64,000 bases of DNA from Cryptomeria japonica (GCF_030272615.1 NC_081407.1:100299897-100363896), one strand, 5' to 3'. Shown: positions 37,068 through 47,707, counted from the stretch's first letter. Numbers and translations: made by a program. Notes: generated from the letters alone by a model not told the origin.

Positions 37068-39023
37068 TCAAGTATGACTATCCCCTGATGGAGATGGTCT
37101 AGCTCCTGATGCACCTGCTCCTGGATCCCCAGGAGGATCCTGCCTGGCTCCAGATACACTCGCCCTCGGATCTGCAGGAGGGTCCTGTCTCGTTGGCCCT
37201 GTCACTCCTCGGCTCTCCGATCGTGTCCCGGCAGTTCGAGATCGACTCGATCTCGACTGTGCAAAACTCGCTACACGTCGCTCTCTAGGTACTGCATCCT
37301 CATAATGTCGCCGATAATACTCGACCTCCTGTACCCTCCAGGTCAGCTCTCTCAGGGTGTCTCTCAAGGGACCACCCGCCGCTGCTCTCTGTACAGTCGC
37401 TAGGGCCTCCTCTGCTCGACCCCGTCGCTCCATCTCGGTATCTCTCTCAGTGGTCAACTGAGATATCTGCCGCTGATACGTCAAAATCTGTGCCTGCAGC
37501 TGCTGCACAGTGATCTGTAGCGTCCGGATCTGCGCATCCTCTACGTGACCCGACACACGAACCCACAGTGGTACCTGTGCTGGTGCCACTCCCCCCACTC
37601 GGCCTGTCCTGGGTACGGGAGGTGGGAGTATATCTATCCTCCTCCTCTGTACTGGCCTCCCCACCTCCTCCTCTCCTCCCACTGCCGCTAGTACCTCTGT
37701 AACTCTCCCCTCTCTCCCGGCTCCAATGGCCAATCCTCCTCGCCCCCTCTCAATCCGGCCCTGCCGTACCACCCTCTGCACACCTCTGCCTCTCCTCCTC
37801 CCTCTATCTCCACCATCATCCCCATCATCCCCCTCATCTCCCCCGTCTCCCTCCTCTCCATCTGAATCAAAAGCTGGCCTCATCTCCTCTGGATCTGAGA
37901 TCCTAGCCACAGCCCGAGCAGCAAATAAACGAGCGAACTCGTCAGTCATGCCAGCATCCTGTATCTCTGGGGCATAGTCCCAGATCTGTCCGGCCAACCC
38001 TGTAAACTCCTCAATAGCAATGACACTGTCAATGGTCGGCCCCCAATCGGCCACATCCTGCTGCCGCCGTGCGTACAAGCACGCTCCCTGCAGAATCCCC
38101 TGCTGCCTCCCGAATTGCCGCAAAACTCGGGTAACCAGAAACCGCTCAATAACGAATGGAGTCCTCCCGATCAGATACCTCGTCATAAAAATGAAAGGCA
38201 TCTCCATCCCATCCTCTGCCCACACCTCACAGTCTGTATACGATCTCCAGGTGACCGTATCTATATCGTCAAATACCCTCCTCCAGTGCTCTAGTTTGCC
38301 CAGCTTACGCTGGACAACTAGGCCTCTATAACCATAGGCATAAGCCGCCCCTACGGGCCTATCTCTGTCTGCCAGTGGCCTAGCTGCTGGAATGTGCTCC
38401 CAACACCATACCTGTAAGAGGGTCACCCCTGCTGATAAACTGCTATATCCGAGGTATACTACCTCATGCAAACTCCTATAAAGGTGGGCCAACATCGCTG
38501 ACCCCCATGCAAATCTCCGTCCCTGAGTAACCATCTGCTCCAGAACCAGCCCCCATCCCACTGAAAATCCCTTTGACCTGCGATCAGGACAAAGGAATCC
38601 TCCAATAAATCCTGCCAATACAGATGGTAGCGGTGCATAATCCAGATCCAGGAACTCCTGCCACGGGATCTCATAACCGCAGACACTCTCATCATGAAAA
38701 ATCCGGCGCAGTGCCTCTATGCCGCCCTCCTTCGTCTACTCATAGGGCAATATAGCTCCGACCACAGGAATGCGCAGGATGCGATAACAGTCCTCTGGTG
38801 TCACTGTCATCTCTCCTGTGGCAAAATGAAAGGTGTTTGTGTCACTGTGCCACCTCTCTGCCAATGCTGTCAACAGTCCCCGGTTCACAGTGAACCGAGG
38901 CATATCCAGAAGCGAGGTCAATCCGCATCGCTCAATAATGTCCAAGTCTGCCTGTGACAGACGTGGTATCAATGTCCATGGTCTCGGGAATCTCTCCCTC
39001 GACTGCACAATGCCCAATCGCTC
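37068..39023 (-). pseudogene. Antisense PMD gene, exon 2 (plant mobile domain protein)
   Basis: 652 codons on the minus strand with one in-frame stop (TAG at 38738-38736). The N-terminal two thirds is a plant mobile domain (MAIN/MAIL family): LTALAERWHSDTNTFHF, GEMTVTPEDCYRIL, IPVVG, then LAGFIGGFLCPDRR, WGSAMLAHLYRSLHE, LLQVWCWEHIPAARP. An acidic linker (EEGDGGDEGDDGDD), an RGRG-rich basic stretch and a coiled coil (IRTLQITVQQLQAQ..., about 37540-37380) follow, then a P/G/S-rich tail. PMD proteins act in gene silencing and meristem maintenance, and PMD ORFs are also known in plant transposons and, antisense, in gypsy elements. This exon is clearly richer in G and C than the rest of Gypsy-1. 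The splice acceptor TTGACAG at 39030-39024 sets its start in frame with exon 1. Confidence 0.85.
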
Positions 39024-39158
39024 CTGTCAACAAACAAAACATATCCAATATCAGATTCCACATCAACAAAAAGATATCAAAATAAAACTTACATCAAAAA
39101 CATGAAACAAATTTGCTCATCTACAATCAAAGTTCAAAAACCTATCATTTCATATCAA

Positions 39159-39320
39159 CTTGTAAAACAACTCAAGTTCTCAAAAACCATATCAAAACTT
39201 GTAAAACAACTCAAGTACCACAACCACAAACTTGTAAAACAACTCAAGTTTCCCACCCATATCAGCTTGTAAAACAACTCAAGTTTCCAACCCATATCGG
39301 CTTGTAAAACAACTCAGGCT
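39159..39320 (-). repeat. Five copies of CTTGTAAAACAACTCAAG
   Basis: Starts at 39159, 39198, 39231, 39265 and 39301 on the plus strand. The units are nearly identical with 15-21-base spacers, and their ends CTTG/CAAG are complementary. They lie within 300 bases of the acceptor. Confidence 0.9.
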
Positions 39321-39528
39321 TTCATACACATTTGAACTTAAAACAGATAACACAAATAAATCATGTTCTGATCAACACAAACAGCTTGATATCTATACAT
39401 AACTTGGAAACATTCACATCAAAACAAGTTATACAAATACTCATATGGGATACGTGCATCAAAAACGGGACAGGCACGCAAAAACACAACTTTTCAAAAT
39501 CGACCAAAACACAAATTTTTCATGGATG

Positions 39529-40080
39529 CGCTAAAACAGACCCATGCGCTAGGCTGCTTGTCCTACGCGCTAACCTATCTCCCTTATGCACTAGATTCTA
39601 TATATGCGCTACCCTTTCCTGCCCATGCGCTACCTAATTTGGCCTATGCGCTAGATTTTGTCTACGCGCTAATATTTTCCTTTCATGCGCTACCCAAACT
39701 GCCCTATGCGCTAGACTCTGTCTACGCGCTAGTCTATCCTCCCTAAGCGCTCTTCTTTTCATCCTATGCGCTAGGTTCATCCTACGCGCTAAACCCCTTT
39801 GCCTAGGCGCTACCCTTTCTGCCCTATGCGCTAGGTTATACCTACGCGCTAAACTCCCTGTTTCATGCGACCTTCTGCGACTCCTATGCGCTAGGTTATG
39901 CCTACGCGCTACCCTGTTCCTCCCACGCGCTACTAAACGCATTACCTGCGCTATTCTACATAGACGCGCTAACCTAAATGACCTATGCGCTATCAAAATC
40001 ATTTCGAACGCAACAACTAAACTGACTTCTATGCGCTACTTCGCATTGCATATGCGCTAAAATGCGCCTTACACGCACTA
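39529..40080 (-). repeat. Intron array of TTAGCGC(G/A)T, period about 20
   Basis: On the plus strand ATGCGCTAGG and TACGCGCTAA alternate about every 20 bases, roughly 28 copies. On the minus strand the units read CCTAGCGCAT and TTAGCGCGTA, the same words as in the sense leader arrays 25115-25690 and 26876-27370. Confidence 0.92.
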
Positions 40081-40167
40081 AAACGATTTGTCCGACTTTG
40101 AAAATTCAAAAAACACCTAAAAACGACAAAATCAAAAATCAAAAAGGGGTCAAAAACGTTGACTTAC

Positions 40168-40242
40168 TGGTGGTCCACGCGCGGCTGGTCTCCGGTACCT
40201 CCGAACGCGCTCGAAACGGTGTCTGTGGTAGGGAATAGGCAT
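40168..40242 (-). CDS. Antisense PMD gene, exon 1
   Basis: ATG at 40242-40240 opens 25 codons of a very basic peptide (MPIPYHRHRFERVRRYRR, ending ARGPP), then the donor GTAAGT. The ATG is the first after the predicted start site about 50 bases upstream. The phase joins exon 2 without a shift. The arginine-rich leader could serve for nuclear targeting, which is inference. Confidence 0.75.
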
Positions 40243-40283
40243 TTTCTCTCCAGAGCAAATTCTCTTTTCTTCAAAGTCAACAA

Positions 40284-40293
40284 GCACAAATGA
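40284..40293 (-). promoter_or_regulatory. Putative initiator of the antisense PMD gene
   Basis: TCATTTGTGC starts 30 bases after the first T of the TATA box. The same word at the same distance occurs at 16302-16311. Confidence 0.6.
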
Positions 40294-40315
40294 ATCTAAA
40301 TCAAGCCCTTTTCCC

Positions 40316-40323
40316 CTTTTATA
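40316..40323 (-). promoter_or_regulatory. TATA box of the antisense PMD gene
   Basis: TATAAAAG on the minus strand, about 80 bases before the exon 1 ATG. Confidence 0.8.
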
Positions 40324-40404
40324 GGAGGAAAATGAAATTAGGGTTAGCTAACTGGGCCTGTAATATGGTCGCGGTCTCCCCTATACCAAAACATTTGTAA
40401 TTTA

Positions 40405-40497
40405 TCGGGAGATGAATCAATTTACACACTTTTTACACGCACGAAATCCTACACATCATACGAACTTCATCAATTTAACTCAAAATTTTTTCCCAAA

Positions 40498-40533
<36 letters not shown>

Positions 40534-40548
40534 TGATTCATCTCCCGA
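40405..40548. repeat. 17-bp perfect inverted repeat around a TA-rich loop
   Basis: TCGGGAGATGAATCAAT (40405-40421) and its exact complement (40532-40548) enclose an A-run and a (TA)n microsatellite at 40507-40532. It lies 80-230 bases upstream of the antisense TATA box. Confidence 0.9.
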
Positions 40549-40600
40549 GGGGGCATCACATCAAATATCGAATCTGGGGCATCACATCAAATCTGGGGCA
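40549..40600 (+). repeat. Short duplication GGGGCATCACATCAAAT
   Basis: GGGGCATCACATCAAAT occurs twice with CTGGGGC-type joints, between the inverted repeat and the polypurine tract. Confidence 0.8.
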
Positions 40601-40701
40601 CGACTGACAAATCAAAAGAGCGACACAAAAATTGCATTTGATCATAAAAACACAAAAACAATCATTTTACTTTGAAATAACATGTGCACACATGTCACTT
40701 C

Positions 40702-40715
40702 AAAGAGGGGCAAAA
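40702..40715 (+). promoter_or_regulatory. Polypurine tract of Gypsy-1
   Basis: AAAGAGGGGCAAAA ends exactly at the start of the 3' LTR and would prime plus-strand synthesis. Confidence 0.85.
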
Positions 40716-42197
40716 TGTAGACGTATAAAAATGACCACATTCCTAAATGAATATTTTATGTTCATTTTTCTATTTAATTAAATCCAATTTAATTAAATTA
40801 TCCACATTCTTCTATTTTATTAAATAAATTATTCAATTTATTTAAATAAAATTCACTATATCCATTTAATGAATAAATCATTTTATTCAATTAAATCCCC
40901 CTAGCCACTTTTAATTAAATTCAAATTTAATTAAATAGTTATCCTAAATTGAATAAATCAAATTTATTTAATTTCTCCAAATTACAACCAAATTGAATGA
41001 AAATCAAATAATTCAATTAAATCCTATTATCCTCCACATCCACTTGCAAAATCCCAAACCCCTTTCTAACCCCTTCTAGAATATTCTAACCAATTCTAAT
41101 TAACCTAAACCCTCTCTAAACTTTGTCACATCCCTAAGCAAAGGGAGGTCACTTCTCAAATGGTCCAAAGTCTCGGATAACCATTGAAGGTTTTCAACCT
41201 TCAACCACCAAAACCCCCAAAGTCTTTAAAAACCATTAAAGGCTTCCAACCTTCAACCACTTAATCCCCAAAGTCTCCAATAACCATTAATGGTTAATTC
41301 AAACCCTCCCACATGGTTAAAACATTTGTTTTGATTCAACCTCTACCCAACCCAAAGGTCTCATCAGGACATTAATGCTTTGACCATGATTATCTCTTAA
41401 TCATTTGCACAAAGGTTTATTCTTGGATTAATTCCTAATCCAGTGGGTAAACCTAATTTAGACTTGACTCTTAGCCTCTAGATAACCATGAGGTCTTCTC
41501 AAGCATTCAATGTCTCCAACCCCTTTTTCAACCCAATCTTATGTTGACATTTATCACCATTTCATTGGTACAAATTGTGCACATGGATCCCCAACTTTCA
41601 AACTTGGCCCTTGATTAAACTATTCAATCCTGACCATCCATTGCCCTATTTGTGCTATAAATAGAGCTCTCATTCCTCCATTCTAAACAATCATCTTTCA
41701 AATTTGAAGCATCACACTTATGCTCAAATTCTTTCAAGCTTTCATATCATCTTTATGCTCATCATTTAGCCTCTCTTTAAATCAGGAAGTAGACTAAATA
41801 TGCATGTTTAGATTAATTTCTTTATCATTTTAGTTCAATCATAGACTAAATATAGTATGCTAGGATAGTATTCATACTAATCTTATCATCTTATCATTTA
41901 GTTTATTGCATTTCTAAGATCATACATAGCTTAGCATCCATTTCGTACTAAAATTTATCAAAGCATCTCTCGTTCTCATATTTGCCATCCCTAAACCATT
42001 TTGCTCAGTAATCTGAGAGCAAAATGTTGGTTTAAGGGACATTGTGAGATAGAGAACCATGGGACCCTCCTTGGGAAGCTGAGTAACATTGCGTTACTCC
42101 ATAGCTTGCATCAAGAAGTCCTGTGTGTGTGTGTGGATTAGTATTTATCGTAATTTTTCACATATTTAGTTTTATCAGCCCACTTTTCCCGCATACA
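40716..42197 (+). mobile_element. Gypsy-1 3' LTR
   Basis: 1,482 bases, colinear with 23552-25033 without gaps. Eleven substitutions were seen by eye, ten of them transitions. Confidence 0.95.
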
Positions 42198-42202
42198 CAT
42201 GG
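42198..42202 (+). repeat. Gypsy-1 target-site duplication, right copy
   Basis: CATGG, matching 23547-23551. Confidence 0.9.
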
Positions 42203-42338
42203 CAATGTGATTTCTACTAAGGAAGATTTGGACATTAAGGATAAGGTTGTCTCTTCTCTTCAGATTGAAACATGAATTAATATTAACTTTAATAATGACT
42301 TAGGTGGCTTTGTTATAAAGACAACTAGTCCTAGAGCT
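42203..42338 (+). pseudogene. LINE-2 part B, between two gypsy insertions
   Basis: One frame (VISTKEDLDIKDKVVSSL, a TGA stop, then FNNDLGGFVIKTTSPRA) resumes after the Gypsy-1 target site. It reads straight on into part C (SENKGNNEKPLSPKI) once Gypsy-2 and one copy of its target site are ignored. It is probably the linker after the DUF4283 domain of ORF1. Confidence 0.65.
42334..42338 (+). repeat. Gypsy-2 target-site duplication, left copy (mutated)
   Basis: GAGCT here and AAGCC at 54060-54064 differ by two transitions. The LINE-2 reading frame is kept across the site when one copy is removed. Confidence 0.5.
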
Positions 42339-44706
42339 TGTTGGAAGTGTTAAATTCTAGTTTTATTTGTGCTCTACCTGTGTTTTGAGAGCTTAGGGTT
42401 TTAGGGTTCCAAAGGGTTTTGTGTCTATCTAATTTTTGCCTTTGTTATCCCGTGCCTGTTATATTTTGACGTTACCTTTTTGGGCCTTTTAAAATGACTT
42501 GATGTCATTTAGTTCGTTGGCAAGGCCACTGTTATTTCCCTAGGCATTTTATTTGTACCCTGGCCCCTTTTGTTTTTCAAATTTTCCTAAGTCTTGGTTA
42601 GCGACTTAGGCCTCTGTGATCGAACGTTCCTAGGGCGAGCCCCTTTGCTTTTGTTTGTGTGTTGTGCTTGTGTCCCCACAATGTTGTGATGACTTTAATT
42701 GACCTTCCTTCTGATCGCAACATCGCGAGGAGCTACCATCTGTCACCAACAGAGCTATCACTTGTCATCTGTCTTGGGCTGCCGACTATCTTGAAGCTGT
42801 CATCTATGCCAGAGCGGCCAAGTGTCACGACGTGGGTGACAGAGTTAGTCGTTAAAGGGGTTATAATTTTCTGATAAATCAAAGGTCAACGGATATGAGT
42901 TAAATATCGGGCAACTAAAGAGTGCATCTTTTTGCACATGCTAAAGACGAACGATGATGTTTTAAAGGATGATCAAAAGGTGCTTGGGCATTAGCGGCCT
43001 AGGCTAAATGGTTGCCTGGGTGGACAAGTTAAAGGGTGGCTTGATCTAACGGTCCCCATGACTTCGCGATCAAAGATGTGAGGGTGTTAATCACCATGGC
43101 ATCATGAGATGATGTCATGTATCCAAGGCGAACTAAGGTAAGCCGATGGTGGGACCGTTGATTGAGGTGAGATGGTGGTAAGCTGGAGATGCTACGCCAT
43201 ACTTTTGACGAGCCCACTTATCACATATGAGGGTCAATTTCAAATTGACTAATCGGGACTATTCAATTTGCCAATGTGGAGGAAGATCTACAATGAATAT
43301 TTAAACTTGATTCAAAATTATTTGGCATCGTTTATTCACCCCTGTAAGCAGTAATGGCAGATGGGATGCAGGTCTATCAATAGAGGGTTTTCCTTATCCT
43401 GCGCATCCCCACGGGGATAAGGAAAGGACTTTAGATAAGACAACGATTAAGGCGAAAGATAAAAGGGCCTATCTCGCAGTGTGAAGGCGATGGCTTCAAG
43501 AGGGAGCTCGCATTTATTGAAGATCAAATAGAAGATGGTTGAGGGGATCCATAAAAGTAAAAGATCTTATGTCAGCGAGATTTCACAGCCTTGAGCATGC
43601 GCGAAGATTACCGACCGAGAAGATGAAAGGACATAAAGTAGGTAGATTGCTAAGTATGGTAATCTAGATTCAGTGATCGGTCAATGTGCAACAAAGGACG
43701 AAATTAAACTTGATTGCATGTAGAGCAGAAGGAGGGACACATTAGTGTGTATTTTGTCCCACACAATAAAATTTTGACAAGTGTGTTTTCTTGGCCCGAG
43801 GCTTGTTTCACTCCCTTGTGTTGTAAAATGGAATTCAGGGCCAAGAAGAAGGATTTGAAACTTTGATGTTTATGTATCATAAAAACTTTAAGAAGCAATC
43901 TAATGACAATTAGTCTTTTACAGTTTTAGTGAGCACAACAGTTTGTCATGAATGTATCAATCTCTTTTCAAAATCAGTGAAGAAAACATTCTTATTTTGC
44001 TGCTATCTCTTACATTGTGTTGTATGAGTTGTAGTGTTCATGACATTTTCAACTTGTCTTCTGTAATGGAGAATGTGTATTCCTACGTAGGTTTCATTTC
44101 AACTAAAATAAATTAAATTTTGTCTTGAATATTGCTGCATTTGTGTGAGAGAGTGTGAGGAAATTGTGGATGTATTCTCAAGTTGAACATTTTAAGCAAG
44201 TCTTGAATGTTTAGTATTGAATCTTAATGTTGATATTATGATGTTGTTTGTCATTAGGTCTTCTATTTGACTCTCTATTCCCTTAGAATAGGCACTCGTC
44301 ATATATTTTCTAAGTTTGTGGATCTCTTTTACATTCTTATTTCACCTTTTATATTTCAGTCTTTAGTTTTTTTGCATTAGGAGTAGAAAAAGATTCAAGC
44401 CAACTTTCAATGCAAGCAAAGTGATAAGAACTAAGGTTCAAGCCAAAATTTGTAGTATATTATACTTTTCCTTGGTATATTTTTATTGAAAGAGTCTGCT
44501 ATATAATGTAATGTTTGCTTATATAAATCTAGATTGTTTTGTAATATTGCAATAGGGATACCCACCTAGGTGCTACAGAGCCTGAAGAGTAGAAGATCGC
44601 GGCTTATGCTGAATCTTGTTCATTGGCCAAATCCAATCCCAAAGTTTGTTCATGAGTTAGTGGCTTGTTCTCTAGGATTTAGGATCTGTTGATTTGAGAA
44701 CCAACA
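42339..44706 (+). mobile_element. Gypsy-2 5' LTR, about 2.37 kb
   Basis: Similar to 52214-54059 throughout except for an extra segment at about 43385-43905. The start could instead be TGTTAAA at 42348, because both copies share TTGGAAG before it. I prefer 42339 because TGTTGG mirrors the CCAACA end and fits the reading frame of the split LINE. Confidence 0.8.
43391..43423 (+). repeat. Hairpin in the 5'-LTR-specific segment
   Basis: TCCTTATCC (43391-43399) and GGATAAGGA (43415-43423) are exact complements around a 15-base loop. They lie at the edge of the 520-base segment that is absent from the 3' LTR. Confidence 0.7.
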
Positions 44707-44709
44707 AAT

Positions 44710-44727
44710 TGGCGACTCTGTTGGGAA
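44710..44727 (+). promoter_or_regulatory. Primer-binding site of Gypsy-2
   Basis: TGGCGACTCTGTTGGGAA starts three bases after the LTR end and is close to the TGGCGACTCTGCTGGGGA form I recall for many plant gypsy elements. GGTGGCGACTCTGAAA recurs at 44829-44844. Confidence 0.75.
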
Positions 44728-45124
44728 ACCAAAGTCAAGAATTTGTCAAAGAAAAGTATTTTATCCGAGAAGTCCTTGTCCAAAAAGTCAGAGTTACAAA
44801 AGAAAAATTTACAAGTACTCCCATTAAGGGTGGCGACTCTGAAAAGAAGAAATCTAGTTCATAGCTTTAAAGGCTCCCATGAGAAGCAAGAAGGTTACAA
44901 ATATTTTTACAAGAAGAAGTGAATGCATTGCAAGGTGTAACACATCAGACATTGAGTTCAATTCAGATAAGAAAGTTGATCAAATAAGCAGAAAAGGCAA
45001 CAAGTCTGCAACTGTCAAAAGATAGACTACCAAAGATAAAGGTATTCCTCAAACCACTTTTTCTCAAGCAACAGTTAGTATTAGTCTTAATACTCCTGTG
45101 GTTATAATTGAAGGATAAAATCAG

Positions 45125-47707
45125 TTGCAATTTGATTTAAAAGGAAAAAGTGTTGCAGAAGGTTATAATAGTGATACTTATAAATTTGCATACAAAGTAG
45201 AAGATACTAGTAGTGATGAATCCTTGCCAAGAGAAAATCTTATTGTTAGTCACACATTCCCTAATATGGATAAAAACCTACAAAATCCCTACTATGAAGG
45301 TCCTACTCAGGACCAGGTTGCTTGTGACAAGTTGTATGCAGACTTTGAAAGGGTTAGGTTACAAAGAGAGTTTGAGGCTAGGTATGTTGATCTTTTAGCT
45401 AATGTACAAAGTAACGTTGGTCCAAAGTTCACTATTGTTGCCCCTCTATCTATGAGTTTTCCCTCAGCACCGAACCTTTTTCAGACCCAGTTCACAGAGT
45501 CTAATGTTTGTTCTACCTTTGGAAGTATTCCTGTAGTATCAGTAGAAGAGTTGCAAAGACAGTTAGTCCAGGTAAGAATTGAAAGAGATATGATGGCACA
45601 AGAAATGTTGACTTTGGTCATTCAACAACCTACACAAATGCCTTTCCAAGGAATGTCAGGGAAAATACAGTGTACCAAATACATCTAGTTGTCCTTTAAT
45701 CATTTCTACACCTTTGTTTTCACCTATAAGTACCACTGGAGTCTCAACCCTTGTTGTTACAAGTGCTATTGTTCAGGCCCTAGTTGTAAGTGTTGTATCC
45801 ACACGAGAAACAACCATTGTCCAAGCTAATACCCGGGCAAGTGTTTTTGGTACTGTTGCCAATACTGTGCCATTGTCTCATTCATGGATTACTAGAATGC
45901 CAAGTTTGTCCTCTATTTCTACTAGCACATGTGCTCCCCCTATAAATGTCCAAAGTAGAAGTGTCGGCCAGACAAATACTAGTTAGCAATATGGAGCCCA
46001 ACAACATCATTATGGTGTCCAAAATCAGTACAAGATGTCAGGACAATATTTTGGCCCACCACCTCCTCAAGTTCCTTTTATGCCACAATATCCACCTTCA
46101 CTAATGTATCAACATGGTAACCCACCTGGATTAAATAATGCTTACCAACAATATTTAAAGTTCTTGCAGTATCAACAACAAATGGCAGGGCAGTATCAAA
46201 AACAGTATCAGATGCCCTTGCATCAACAACAACAAATACCTAATCAAGGAAATGTGAACCAACAAATACAAAATTAGTTTGCTAAATGACCAATGCAACT
46301 TGATAGGTATAGACAGATTTATTTCACTAGGAGCATAGGTTTCACAAATCCAGTTAGCAATGAGTTAAGGGATGCACTGCCTGAGTTCTTAGGGAACAAT
46401 GCTATCTCAGGGGAAGATCATCTTAGAACATTCCAAAATATGATGGACAACTTTGAAGTAGAAAGTGAAGATGTCTTCATGAAAATATTTATGCAGTCTT
46501 TAATTGATGATGCTAGGGAATGGTACACAAGTTTGGTTGATTTATCTATTAGATCATTTCAAGACTTTAAAATAATGTTTACAGATCAGTATGGTGATCA
46601 TTCAGATCCTAAATTTTCTTTGCATGAGCTAACAAGTATCAGAAAGAATCAGAATGAGGATGTTGCTTTTTCAATAATAGGTTCATCAAAATACTCAATA
46701 AAATTCCTCTTAGTCTGAAACCAACTGATAATATGAACTTGGTATTCTATTTTGATGCCTTTGATCCTAAAATAGGGTATGAGTTGAGGTCAAGTAACCC
46801 CCCAACTTTAGTAGCTACTTTTAAACTTGCTCAGACCATAAAGAACAATAGGAAAGCCTCAGGAAAAACATCAAGAAGAGATGATGTTAGGATTTTGCCG
46901 AATCCCAAGGGACATCACAACAAAGTGCCCAAAGAGGAGGATAAATTGGATAAGGTTATGAGTTCATTAAAGGATTTAAGTTACAAAGTGGCTATAAATG
47001 AGAAGGGTATGTCTCATGATAGACCTAGTTTTCAAAGGCATGATAGACCCAAGCTGCATGATATGCATTATAACACAAACTGGAAAGATGGGTGGCTTGT
47101 AGTTGGAAACCAAAGGCTTGCAAACAAAGAAATACCCGATCCACTGAAAAGACCAGATGCACATCTTGTAGAAGATAGCCCATGGTGTATGGCATGTATT
47201 CTACCACATACACAAGCCCAATGTGCAGTAGCAAAGGCCATGGACGAAGATGAAGATGTTTACGCTAGCTGCATGGAAGATGGATTCATTGATCAGATGG
47301 TGAATATGTTTTCTTTTCAGGCTGACAGTGAGTCTGAGTGCTTAGCCTCTGATGAAAATGAAGCAAAAATAGATGTAGATATTCAAAGACTATGGAGTAG
47401 CAGCCATGATCAGGAAGTGTTTTTTGATGAAGAGAACAGGGAAGAATATAGGGTCAATGCTTCTAATGATCACTCTAAAAACATCAGTCCAAGGAGACCC
47501 TCTGAGGAAGAAATCAAAAGAATTATTGTGGCTATTATCACTCAAAATAAGAGGGGGTACGATTTAAGACCAAGGGGTGCTTTGCCTAACCAAGGAAAAC
47601 CCGGTGGAATGTTCATAAAGGATAAGCAACCAGAACCGAAGCAACAAACTCCTCCATCATCCACAGAAGAAAAGAACAAGGTGGCAAAGACCACCCCTAT
47701 CCAGTAG
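45125..47707 (+). pseudogene. Gypsy-2 gag
   Basis: Five open pieces in two frames. An N-terminal region has LKGKSVAEGY and a coiled part. A low-complexity Q/P/Y-rich middle runs about 46035-46277. The capsid domain is at 46293-46690 (LPEFLGNNAISGEDHLRTF, AREWYTSL, FQDFKIMFTDQYG). A C-terminal linker with a WCMACILPHTQAQC motif follows (47185-47226). Stops lie at 45686, 45984 and 46275 and shifts at about 45700 and 46710. A conventional CCHC knuckle is not evident. Confidence 0.8.

Larger units (their letters stand above)
39024..40167 (-). other. Intron of the antisense PMD gene, 1,144 bp
   Basis: Donor GTAAGT (40167-40162) and acceptor TTGTTTGTTGACAG (39037-39024) are near-ideal plant splice sites with a T-rich tract before the acceptor. 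Splicing joins codon 25 to GAG in phase 0. The intron carries two repeat families. Confidence 0.8.
23552..42197 (+). mobile_element. Gypsy-1: complete Tat-type Ty3/gypsy retrotransposon, 18.6 kb
   Basis: Two 1,482-base LTRs, a 5-base target duplication, a primer-binding site, a polypurine tract, gag-pol in the order gag-PR-RT-RNH-aRNH-IN, and an extra antisense gene before the 3' LTR. A second, archaeal-type RNase H after the first one is the hallmark of the Tat lineage (Ogre, Retand and relatives). I count 11 differences between the LTRs, 10 of them transitions, which means a fairly recent insertion. Three stops in gag-pol and one in the antisense gene show that this copy cannot make intact proteins. 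It lies in LINE-2. Confidence 0.93.

Noticed and set aside
37726-38331. Plus-strand ORFs opposite the PMD exon
   Set aside because: They are shadows of a GC-rich coding exon on the minus strand; no domain, and a proline/serine run mirrors the acidic linker.
39634-40002. Open frame of 122 codons on the minus strand with RRxxLAHR repeats
   Set aside because: It is the translation of the 20-base TAGCGC array inside the PMD intron; the periodic peptide follows from the DNA repeat.
39529-40080. CRISPR-like array of short repeats with similar-length spacers
   Set aside because: Plant nuclear context, degenerate 8-10-base word, spacers similar to each other, no cas genes; it is an intron tandem array.
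42348-42354. TGTTAAA as the start of the Gypsy-2 5' LTR
   Set aside because: Both LTR copies share TTGGAAG just before it, and the start at 42339 mirrors the CCAACA end and restores the LINE-2 frame; kept only as an alternative.
42659-42874. ORF of 71 codons, similar to one at 52535-52750
   Set aside because: The two are the same stretch of the two Gypsy-2 LTRs; the similarity comes from LTR identity. A regulatory role of that LTR stretch is possible but a protein is not supported.
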